From JANQRV01 sp964533785 (GTDB taxonomy: Bacteria; Bacteroidota; Bacteroidia; Chitinophagales; Saprospiraceae), in NCBI GenBank assembly GCA_964533785.1, contig CAZHNG010000319.1, positions 1 through 7,763 on the forward strand: 7,763 nucleotides of DNA, read 5' to 3'. The position numbers and the translations under genes were made by a program. The notes under the pieces were generated by a model. It made no database searches, had not been told where the DNA came from, and saw only the letters and a list, made by a program, of their open reading frames with translations. This document shows, in pieces, positions 1 through 5,415 of the stretch (its first letter is position 1; each line of letters starts with the position of its first letter).

Positions 1-19
1 TAGAGATATGGAGAACATA

Positions 20-61
20 GAGTTTAAAAAGAAAAAATTTCAATTTTTTCTTTTTAGGCTC
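20..61. repeat. AT-rich perfect palindrome, possible bidirectional terminator
   Basis: TAAAAAGAAAAAA (25-37) pairs perfectly with TTTTTTCTTTTTA (44-56) around a 6-nt centre, TTTCAA. The stem extends outward to 20-61 with GAG/CTC and two G-T wobbles. The symmetry is strong, but the stem is nearly all A-T, so as a terminator it would rest mainly on the flanking GAG/CTC clamp and the T tracts. It could serve transcripts arriving from either side, or be a fragment of a mobile repeat. Confidence 0.4.
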
Positions 62-95
62 CATGCTCTCAAACGTTTGCCCAGGCCCATGCCCT

Positions 96-252
96 ACGGG
101 CCCTACGTGGCGGAGCAAACTAAATCCTTTTGGAAAACACAATATCTCCATGCACTACATGTTCTCCATGCCTGCCCGCCATTACTGGCACAGTAGGCGG
201 GGTTCAAAATAAACAAGTTTTTCCTTAACCTGCCCAAACGGGCCCTACGTGG
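96..252 (+). repeat. 15-bp direct repeat pair (96-110 and 238-252)
   Basis: ACGGGCCCTACGTGG occurs identically at 96-110 and 238-252. Each copy is preceded by a TGCCCA segment (79-84 and 231-236), with extra sequence inserted in the first copy. The coordinates span both copies; the sequence between them is not part of the repeat. Two partly eroded copies of one dispersed intergenic element are the simplest reading. Confidence 0.5.
175..201. repeat. GC-rich REP-like hairpin
   Basis: CCCGCC (175-180) pairs with GGCGGG (196-201), and TACTG (183-187) pairs with CAGTA (191-195) around a GCA loop. A 2-nt AT bulge separates the two stems. One arm read on the minus strand, CCCGCCTACTGTGCCA, matches 15 of 16 bases of 7622-7637. 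This hairpin is therefore one form of a dispersed repeat rather than a one-off terminator. It has no proper T-run on the strand of the neighbouring gene. Confidence 0.5.
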
Positions 253-275
253 ACGGCTAAGGCAGGGTCGGCAGG

Positions 276-297
276 CAGCAGGCGGGCGCGTTCTATC
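276..297 (-). repeat. GC-rich 22-bp repeat, copy 1, overlaps oxidoreductase stop
   Basis: Read on the minus strand this starts GATAGAACGCGCCCGCC and is identical over 22 bp to 7611-7632 on the plus strand. The two copies are thus inverted relative to each other and about 7.3 kb apart. The oxidoreductase stop codon (TAG, 293-295) is inside the shared sequence, which suggests that the repeat arrived at the very end of the gene. A related shorter form is in the hairpin at 175-201. Confidence 0.65.
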
Positions 298-1807
298 CCG
301 TCAACTCCCACCCCGCCCGATAATCCCGAGCAAGGTATCGATTAGCCCCTTCATCATTCGTGATCCGCATATTTTCACTGTCAAAGGCGACCTTTTTACC
401 CGCCCGTAAAGCTACTGCTCCCAGGTTTATCGTATCCGTAATCGGTCCCGCGTACAAAAAGCTACCCGGCGATTCTTCCCCTGTCTGTATGGCCCTCACC
501 CAGGTATCCGAACGTCTTTCCCGTTCATTTTTGGGATGGGTCTTCTTCCCCTGGTAAGCCTCCATCTTTGATTGGGGTAAAATTTCGGGGTCGGCGCCCT
601 GGAAACCGGCCATTATTTTACCTTGATCTCCAACAAACAACAATCCTTCCGATGGAATATCCCTGCCATCCGCTTCCAGTTCTTCCGGAGCAAAGGGTTT
701 CATACCGCCGTCGTACCAATACAGGTCGAAAGCAGGTAAAGTCTCTTGTGCAGGAAATTGAAATTTGTACGTGCAGGAATACGGAAAGGCCGCATCATTA
801 TTGACCGGACGACAAACATTATTGACCGTCGTTCGGTAGACGGTGCCGTATGCTTTAGCCGTCAATGGTGCTGTGTTAATACCCAATGTGCGGAACAAAG
901 GAAACAAGCTATAATGCCCCATATCCGCAATACTGCCACCACCGAAATCGTACCAGCCTCGGAAAACATTATGCGTATAATTGGAATGGTAGGGACGAGA
1001 TCTTTCGGGTCCGAGCCACAATTCCCAGTTGAAGCCTTCAGGAATAGGTTTTCCCTCCTTAGGGGCCGACATATACTGGGGCCACACCGGCCGAAAACTC
1101 CAATTGTGAATTTCTTTGAGGTTGCCGATCACCCCATCGTTGATCCACTTTAGTATCAATCGGTATTCCGGTTTATCCGACCAGGCCAAAAGGTGGGTCT
1201 TCACCTGGTATTTAAGCACCGATTCGATGGCCAACCGGCCTTCCGCCAGCCGATTGGCAATGGGTTTATGGGTAATGACATGCTTACCCTTTTTCATAGC
1301 CGCAATGCCAATCGTAGCGTGCAGGTGATCGGGTGTCATGATCTTGATAGCATCAATATCCGTTTCTTTTTCCAATAACTCCCGAAAATCCTCGTAAGAA
1401 GCACAGCCATTGTAAGTATTGCCACCACCTTTTTTGGTATAATAATCTTCCACATATTTCTGTGCAATATCTCTACCACCGGGTATCCCCTTGATGAATT
1501 TCCCCCAGTTTTGATCCCCTAATGTCCGGCGAATGCCATTGAGGATACCGTTAGAGGACCAATCCAGGTAATCGGTTGAATATTTGTTGACATCGCAAAC
1601 GGCTACGACTTGTATGTTTTCATTCTCCAACATACCCGGCATCTCCCTAAGGCCTTGCGTACCACAACCAATATTGGCCACATTGATCCTATCGGAAGGA
1701 GGAACGTACCCTTTCCCCAGTACACGGCGAGGAACGATGGTGAAGGCAGCAGCGGAAGTAGCCGCCCCGATGAATTTGCGTCGGTTGATGTTTTGTTTTA
1801 ATTTCAT
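293..1807 (-). CDS. Tat-exported Gfo/Idh/MocA-family oxidoreductase
   Basis: This is a 504-residue NAD(P)-dependent sugar-type oxidoreductase, probably periplasmic. A Tat signal is visible at the N-terminus: NRRKFIGA at 8-15, then a small hydrophobic A/T/V segment to about residue 26. The Rossmann fold begins with VANIGCGTQG (GxGxxG at 47-52), with the second strand ending in CDVN at 71-74. PDHLHA (159-164) precedes the position of the family EKP motif, here HKP (180-182): K181 is kept but the preceding Glu is His. The C-terminal domain has WELWLGP (261-267) and GGGSIADMGH (289-298), where D295 and H298 sit in the usual active-site region. The protein ends with WEL then TG. A roughly 60-residue insertion (75-135) between strands makes it longer than minimal family members; this is common in exported Bacteroidota and Planctomycetes members. 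The substrate cannot be read from sequence. The ATG at 1807 is supported by the signal peptide directly after it and by the upstream promoter-like boxes. Confidence 0.93.
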   Translation of the reverse strand: MKLKQNINRRKFIGAATSAAAFTIVPRRVLGKGYVPPSDRINVANIGCGTQGLREMPGMLENENIQVVAVCDVNKYSTDYLDWSSNGILNGIRRTLGDQNWGKFIKGIPGGRDIAQKYVEDYYTKKGGGNTYNGCASYEDFRELLEKETDIDAIKIMTPDHLHATIGIAAMKKGKHVITHKPIANRLAEGRLAIESVLKYQVKTHLLAWSDKPEYRLILKWINDGVIGNLKEIHNWSFRPVWPQYMSAPKEGKPIPEGFNWELWLGPERSRPYHSNYTHNVFRGWYDFGGGSIADMGHYSLFPLFRTLGINTAPLTAKAYGTVYRTTVNNVCRPVNNDAAFPYSCTYKFQFPAQETLPAFDLYWYDGGMKPFAPEELEADGRDIPSEGLLFVGDQGKIMAGFQGADPEILPQSKMEAYQGKKTHPKNERERRSDTWVRAIQTGEESPGSFLYAGPITDTINLGAVALRAGKKVAFDSENMRITNDEGANRYLARDYRAGWELTG

Positions 1808-1835
1808 AATATTATTTGCTCAAACTTGTTTTGCT

Positions 1836-1867
1836 CAAAATTAATAATTTTGTTACAGAATAAGCAA
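1836..1867 (-). promoter_or_regulatory. Bacteroidota-type promoter for the oxidoreductase
   Basis: On the minus strand, TAATTTTG (1836-1843) fits the Bacteroidota -7 consensus TAnnTTTG. A TTG (1865-1867) lies 21 bp upstream, matching the expected -33 spacing. Transcription would start near 1830, giving a leader of roughly 20-25 nt that contains TTTGAGCAAA-like sequence twice (overlapping the box at its 5' side). No Shine-Dalgarno is visible. Assigned from consensus only. Confidence 0.4.
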
Positions 1868-1872
1868 CGTAA

Positions 1873-2035
1873 TAGACTTGTTCGGTGGGATCATCAAACG
1901 GCTACAAGAGGCAAATTTTATACTGCACTTTGTTAAAAAGCCTCCCCGATGCTTAGGCATCGCCTACGTTTTTTGCCTCGTTCAGCATAAAATTTGGCTC
2001 CCTTTCGCTCGTTCATGACCCACCGAACAAGTCTA
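1873..2035. mobile_element. 163-bp MITE-like palindromic element
   Basis: TAGACTTGTTCGGTGGG (1873-1889) is repeated exactly, inverted, at 2019-2035. Pairing resumes further in: 1910-1925 against 1983-1998 matches at 14 of 16 positions, AAAAA (1935-1939) faces TTTTT, and the centre is CGATGC-TTAG-GCATCG (1947-1962). All arms share one symmetry axis near 1954, so the element folds as one long imperfect hairpin. There is no open frame. The outermost TA on both sides could be a target duplication, as left by TA-targeting transposases, but it is also palindromic, so this is weak. No transposase lies in the window. It fills most of the divergent spacer and must affect expression signals for the sulfatase, whose ATG is 22 bp away. 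Confidence 0.7.
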
Positions 2036-2057
2036 ATAAATTTCAACAACCAAAACT

Positions 2058-3515
2058 ATGAAGCCATTCAAGTCTCTGACATTCTTTTTGCTCACTCTTT
2101 TTTATAGCTGCACCTCGATTGGCAGTGAAGATCAATCGCCAAATGCCCCCAATATCATTATTCTTTTGGCGGATGACCTGGGCTACGGTGATCTGGGTTG
2201 TTATGGAGGCATTGCCCGTACCCCCAACCTGGACCAACTGGCGACCGAAGGCATACGATTTACGGACTTCTATGCCGCCGCCCCCAATTGCTCACCCTCC
2301 CGGGTAGGCTTATTGACCGGCCGTTCTCCCTCAGTAGTGGGCATGTACAATTATCTTCCGGAAAACCATCCCATGCATCTGCCGGGTAGTGAGATTACGA
2401 TCGCCGAAATAGCCAAACAGCGGGGATACCATACGGGGCACTTCGGGAAATGGCACGTTAGTTGCCTGCCGCAAAATCCAGCGTTGAATCAACCGCAACC
2501 AGATGAACAGGGATTCGACTATTCACTGGGAACGGCCAATAATGCCAGGCCTTCGCACCTCAACCCGGTCAATTTTGTCAGAAATGGAAAACCCGTGGGT
2601 GAATTAAAAGGGTATTCCTGCGATATCGTTGTGGAAGAAGCGGTCACCTGGCTGGATAGTATTGAAAGTCAAGAGGCACCATTTTTGCTCTATCTGGCCT
2701 TCCATGAACCGCACAAGAAAATTGCTTCACCACCCGACTTGATTGCTAACTATGCTGAATATCCAACTGCTGATGCGGAGTATTTTGCCAATGTTGAAAA
2801 TATGGACCGCGCCATTGGGCATTTGCTCAAGGCCATCAAATCCCGTTCGCTGGACGAGAACACGCTCATCATTTTTGCTTCTGACAATGGTTCTTACCGC
2901 AACGGCTCCAATGAACCTTTATTAGGAGGGAAAAGCTTTGTCTACGAAGGCGGCATCCGGGTGCCGGGTATTATGCACTGGAAAGACCAAATTGCCCCCG
3001 GGCAGGTGGTCACCGAACCCGTAGGCTTAGTGGATATCATGCCTACCATCTGTGCCTTACTCGATACCGGTCACCCCCGCGCAAATACGCTGGATGGAAC
3101 TAGTCTCTTGCCGCTCATTGATGGTCAACCTCTCCAAAGAGATCAGCCCCTCAGTTGGTTTTTCTACCGTACTTCACCGGAAATAGCCATGCGCATCGGT
3201 GATTACGCCGTATTGGGCAGAGATCTTGATTCGACCAGGCATACGCACCCCACTACACAACCGGATATGGATTATATTAAAAATATGGATCTGGAAGAGT
3301 TTGAGCTCTACAATTTGAAAAGAGATATCGGCCAGAACAACAATATTGACCTTGATGCAATGGAAAATGGAGATCAATACCGTAAGCAAATTGTCGACCG
3401 GTTAAAAACCATTCAAACGACCGGCCCTTATTGGGACAGTCTTCCTCCTGCTACGGGTACCAAAAAGCTGAAGTATGAATGGCGGCGGTTAAGACCGGAG
3501 GGGTTTAGTAATTAA
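2058..3515 (+). CDS. Lipoprotein sulfatase (formylglycine type)
   Basis: This is a 485-residue type I sulfatase that hydrolyses sulfate esters, probably on a carbohydrate. A hydrophobic leader (7-16) ends at C18 (LFYSC), a likely lipobox, which predicts membrane anchoring. The metal-binding ADDLGYGD has D39-D40. CSPSR (78-82) is the Cys-type C-x-P-x-R signature, where C78 would be converted to formylglycine by a maturation enzyme not present here. Further active-site positions visible are GHFGKWH (K131, H133), FHEPH (H216, H219), ASDNG (D276, N277) and GGKSFVYEGG (K292). All key residues are intact and the length is typical. The ATG is chosen because the signal peptide starts directly after it; the leader is A/C-rich with no Shine-Dalgarno. 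Its divergent oxidoreductase and convergent esterase neighbours are compatible with sulfated glycan use, but no SusC/SusD pair or glycosidase is in view. The sulfatase subfamily and substrate are undetermined. Confidence 0.95.
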   Translation: MKPFKSLTFFLLTLFYSCTSIGSEDQSPNAPNIIILLADDLGYGDLGCYGGIARTPNLDQLATEGIRFTDFYAAAPNCSPSRVGLLTGRSPSVVGMYNYLPENHPMHLPGSEITIAEIAKQRGYHTGHFGKWHVSCLPQNPALNQPQPDEQGFDYSLGTANNARPSHLNPVNFVRNGKPVGELKGYSCDIVVEEAVTWLDSIESQEAPFLLYLAFHEPHKKIASPPDLIANYAEYPTADAEYFANVENMDRAIGHLLKAIKSRSLDENTLIIFASDNGSYRNGSNEPLLGGKSFVYEGGIRVPGIMHWKDQIAPGQVVTEPVGLVDIMPTICALLDTGHPRANTLDGTSLLPLIDGQPLQRDQPLSWFFYRTSPEIAMRIGDYAVLGRDLDSTRHTHPTTQPDMDYIKNMDLEEFELYNLKRDIGQNNNIDLDAMENGDQYRKQIVDRLKTIQTTGPYWDSLPPATGTKKLKYEWRRLRPEGFSN

Positions 3516-3520
3516 ATAGG

Positions 3521-4321
3521 TCAGGATATTCTAAGTGAATCAAAAAACAAAAAAGATTCCCGCACATGCTCCTGCCAATACGGCCACTCATGCCCGCCGG
3601 GATATTCCTGGTATTCATGCGAAATATTAGCTGCAAGCAATTTCTGATGTAATACCTGATTCGACGCCAACAACTCATCCCCCAGGCCGCAATCAAAACG
3701 GAAGGGCGGCACCTTTTCCGGATCTGCCAGTATAAGTTCCGCAATACTATTGACTTTCTTTTCCGCATCCCAAAATGACCAGTCTTCCTCGACAAATAAG
3801 GAGATTTCCTGAACAGTGGTAATAGAGGAATGGCCGCTGATACCCTGGAAAGCATCGGCATACTGGATACCGACCCAAAAAGCGCCGAATCCCCCCATCG
3901 ATAAACCGGCGATGTAAAAATCTGAAGCTTCACCGATTTCTGATACTTCCTGCCTTACCAAAGCAGGTACTTCCGCACCTATCCAGGCTTCATAGTTTTG
4001 TTGCGGATGAGGAAGGTAGCCGCTGCCATCACCCCATAATCCATCCGATGGCATGACCAGGATAAAAGGAGAAAGTTCTCCGGATACGATCATGCGGTTC
4101 AAGGTCAAATGCGCACCGCCCTTCATCGTCCAGGCCCAGTGGCTGCCGTAGACGCCGTGGAGTAGGATGATGGCAGGGACGTTGTTTAGCCCTTTGGCTT
4201 GGAGGGGTACGTAAACGGACACATCCGCCCTTCTTTGCAGCGCCGGACTTTTGACGGTTAGATAAGAAAGACCATTGGTTTCAAATTGGGGGTCGGATTT
4301 GCTGATGGTTCTGAAAGTCAT
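3521..4321 (-). CDS. Putative esterase, alpha/beta-hydrolase (PF00756-like)
   Basis: This is a 266-residue serine hydrolase of the esterase D / putative esterase type, which cleave acyl or feruloyl esters or, in some members, S-formylglutathione. ILLHGVYGSHWAW (52-64) is the oxyanion-region HGxxG segment. GLSMGG (139-144) is the nucleophile elbow with S141. D215 in GLGDEL and H244 in PGGHEW are the expected acid and base, so the triad is complete. No signal peptide is visible at the N-terminus (MTFRTISKSD), so it is probably cytoplasmic, unlike the two neighbouring exported proteins. Its stop is 5 bp from the convergent sulfatase stop, leaving no space for a separate terminator. The ATG at 4321 has no Shine-Dalgarno; the complement of the leader reads GGAGGTGG on the wrong strand. 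The substrate cannot be assigned. Confidence 0.9.
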   Translation of the reverse strand: MTFRTISKSDPQFETNGLSYLTVKSPALQRRADVSVYVPLQAKGLNNVPAIILLHGVYGSHWAWTMKGGAHLTLNRMIVSGELSPFILVMPSDGLWGDGSGYLPHPQQNYEAWIGAEVPALVRQEVSEIGEASDFYIAGLSMGGFGAFWVGIQYADAFQGISGHSSITTVQEISLFVEEDWSFWDAEKKVNSIAELILADPEKVPPFRFDCGLGDELLASNQVLHQKLLAANISHEYQEYPGGHEWPYWQEHVRESFLFFDSLRIS

Positions 4322-4490
4322 GTTTTTAGTTTTGGAGGTGGTTTATAATAGGTTCACAAAAAGCTTGTGCAAATCTGTATCCAAAATTATTAACTTTTAT
4401 CTGTACAGCCCTAAGTTAGAACTCACGTAGCGTATTTTCGCAAAGCCTAGTATTATTTTGTTATATTAGAGAAAATTCTATATCGACTGA
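4322..4490. other. Non-coding spacer upstream of esterase
   Basis: No gene is seen. On the minus strand a TAATTTTG box (4382-4389) fits the -7 consensus about 60 bp from the esterase ATG, but there is no matching TTG 19-21 bp further upstream, so a promoter is only possible. An 8-bp palindrome CTGTACAG is at 4401-4408. A near-palindrome around TAGAGAAAATTCTA is at 4466-4479. Neither is strong enough to assign a role. Confidence 0.4.
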
Positions 4491-4800
4491 TTTTCAACTT
4501 GTGACGGACTTCGTTGTGGATGACGAAANNNNNNNNNNNNNNNNNNNNNNNNNNNNNNNNNNNNNNNNNNNNNNNNNNNNNNNNNNNNNNNNNNNNNNNN
4601 NNNNNNNNNNNNNNNNNNNNNNNNNNNNAGTTTTTGTCACCACAAAAAGGGTGGTGGATGACGAAAAGTTTTTGTCACCACAAAAAGGGTGGTGGATGAC
4701 GAAAAGTTTTTGTCACCACAAGAGGGGGCGTGGATGACGAAATATATTTGTCACTATCTATTTGGTTATGCGGTTATAGATGACTAAGCCTTCTTGTCGC
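4491..4800. repeat. 38-bp tandem repeat array with hairpin units
   Basis: Two identical 38-bp units (4629-4666, 4667-4704) are followed by a third (4705-4742) with four substitutions. Degenerate copies flank them: the right half of a unit at 4516-4528, a diverged copy around 4743-4788, and a fragment at 4791-4805. Each unit folds: TTTTTGTCACCAC (4631-4643 in unit 1) pairs with GTGG-A-TGACGAAAA (4654-4667), with one bulged A, one T-G wobble and a 10-nt loop. The period is not a multiple of 3 and there are no variable spacers, so it is neither a protein repeat nor CRISPR. An assembly gap interrupts it, so the true copy number is unknown. It lies between two minus-strand genes (sufU and the esterase) and might insulate or terminate transcription; that role is inference. 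Confidence 0.8.
4529..4628. other. Assembly gap (100 N) inside the repeat array
   Basis: This is exactly 100 N, the usual placeholder for a gap of unknown size. The last base before it (4528) and the first after it (4629) are both unit boundaries of the 38-bp repeat, and 100 is not a multiple of 38. The gap was therefore almost certainly caused by the array and its length is nominal. Any translation crossing it is meaningless. Confidence 0.9.
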
Positions 4801-4950
4801 TATTCAATGAAATTCAGGCGGCTTTTAATAACCAAAAGTGTTTTACCTGATAAATTAATTCAAAAACTTACTTGGCTTCAACCTGCCCAATAAATTTGGC
4901 GGTTGCGAATTACAATTCCAAGTCACCCTGTAATGGTATCATTCATAGAT
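4801..4950. other. Non-coding spacer between array and sufU
   Basis: No open frame of note. The only structure I can support is the weak hairpin at 4879-4905 and an 11-mer AACCTGCCCAA (4880-4890) that also occurs at 227-237 in the left repeat patchwork. Confidence 0.4.
4879..4905 (-). terminator. Weak hairpin downstream of sufU
   Basis: Read on the minus strand, CAACC-GCC pairs with GGC-A-GGTTG around a 10-nt loop, giving 8 bp with one bulge. It lies about 46 bp past the sufU stop. A five-T run occurs about 11 nt after it, too far for a textbook intrinsic terminator. It might end the sufU transcript before the repeat array. Confidence 0.25.
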
Positions 4951-5367
4951 TTATTCACCAAAAAATTTGCAAATCTCTTTCCAGCTCAGCGTAGCACACT
5001 GCGTTCTGCCGGGAAAATCCTTTGCTGCAGCGAAAGCCTGTAATTCTTCATCTTCCGGTTCCTTTCCTTTTTCGATCATGGTAAAAAAGCGCTGACACAG
5101 AGCTTTTATATTATCAATAGATTGGCCTTCCATTTTTTTAACTAACACTGAAGCCGAAGCTTTGGAAATAGCACAGCCAAAACCGTGAAAGCTTACATTT
5201 TTGACGGTGTTTTCTTCAATATCAAAATAGAGGGTGAATTGATCGCCGCAAATGGTATTGTAGGCCTCCAGTTGGTGTTGGGCGGTTTCGTTTTTTTCAA
5301 AACTGTGGGGTTGATTATTGTGGGCCAGGATGACGGATTGGTAGAGTTGTTTGATTTTTTTGTTCAT
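4951..5367 (-). CDS. sufU: SufU-like Fe-S scaffold / zinc sulfurtransferase
   Basis: This is a 138-residue NifU/IscU-N-fold protein. In the SUF system it accepts persulfide sulfur from SufS and passes it on for Fe-S cluster assembly in the cytoplasm. The ligand positions are all present: C40 and D42 in TICGD, C65 in FGCAISKASAS, and C124 in RTQCATLSW. The 59-residue spacing between the second and third ligand Cys carries the extra segment that separates SufU from IscU, and the long charged loop (99-110, EKGKEPEDEEL) falls there. The conserved IscU C-terminal His region is absent. The positions track the Bacillus SufU numbering with an offset of about one. The ATG follows an A-rich leader with no Shine-Dalgarno. 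Its partner sufS lies upstream on the same strand but is separated by the divergent Rpn-type gene, so sufU needs its own promoter in the 48-bp spacer. I could not pick one convincingly. Confidence 0.92.
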   Translation of the reverse strand: MNKKIKQLYQSVILAHNNQPHSFEKNETAQHQLEAYNTICGDQFTLYFDIEENTVKNVSFHGFGCAISKASASVLVKKMEGQSIDNIKALCQRFFTMIEKGKEPEDEELQAFAAAKDFPGRTQCATLSWKEICKFFGE

Positions 5368-5403
5368 TTTGTTTTTTAATTTTTAACTTAAAACAAGTTT
5401 GGT

Positions 5404-5411
5404 TATATTTG
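5404..5411 (+). promoter_or_regulatory. Candidate -7 box for the Rpn-type gene
   Basis: TATATTTG matches TAnnTTTG exactly and ends 4 bp before the ATG at 5416. The expected start point would be about at the ATG, which implies a leaderless or nearly leaderless mRNA. No good TTTG lies 19-21 bp upstream (TTTA only, at 5381-5384), so this is tentative. Confidence 0.3.
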
Positions 5412-5415
5412 TTTC

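Larger units (their letters stand above)
1..292. other. Non-coding repeat patchwork, left end
   Basis: No convincing gene is present. A 62-codon open frame at 8-196 is low in complexity, runs through palindromes and matches no family I recognise. What can be seen is stacked short repeats. An AT-rich palindrome lies at 20-61. An 11-bp inverted pair (ATGGAGAACAT at 8-18, its complement at 159-169) spans it. A 9-bp tandem GCCCTACGG begins at 91. The 15-mer ACGGGCCCTACGTGG occurs at 96-110 and again at 238-252. A GC-rich hairpin sits at 175-201, and a copy of a longer repeat lies at 276-297. This looks like an accumulation of small dispersed intergenic elements downstream of the oxidoreductase. 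Confidence 0.6.

Noticed and set aside
8..196. 62-codon open frame at the left end
   Set aside because: It runs through the AT palindrome and GC-rich repeats, has no recognisable domain and no start signal.
746..1153. 135-codon plus-strand frame inside the oxidoreductase
   Set aside because: It lies antisense to a well-supported gene and has no family features.
3505..3933. 142-codon minus-strand frame overlapping the esterase
   Set aside because: It is a shadow of the esterase in another frame; the esterase has a complete catalytic triad and the right length.
293..4321. A single polysaccharide utilisation operon
   Set aside because: The three genes alternate in strand and there is no SusC/SusD pair or glycoside hydrolase, so a joint system is not supported beyond a plausible functional theme.
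4323..4345. Shine-Dalgarno-like GGAGGTGG near the esterase start
   Set aside because: It is on the plus strand, whereas the esterase is on the minus strand, and no plus-strand gene follows.
4501..4737. Open frames running through the repeat array
   Set aside because: They translate across 100 N, and the 38-bp period shifts frame every unit, so no repeated protein is encoded.
4491..4800. CRISPR array
   Set aside because: Units are contiguous 38-bp copies with no variable spacers, and no cas gene is present.
4951..5367. SufE or IscU in place of SufU
   Set aside because: The C-D-C-C ligand pattern and CAISKASAS segment exclude SufE; the extra segment before the last Cys and the lack of the IscU C-terminal His region favour SufU.
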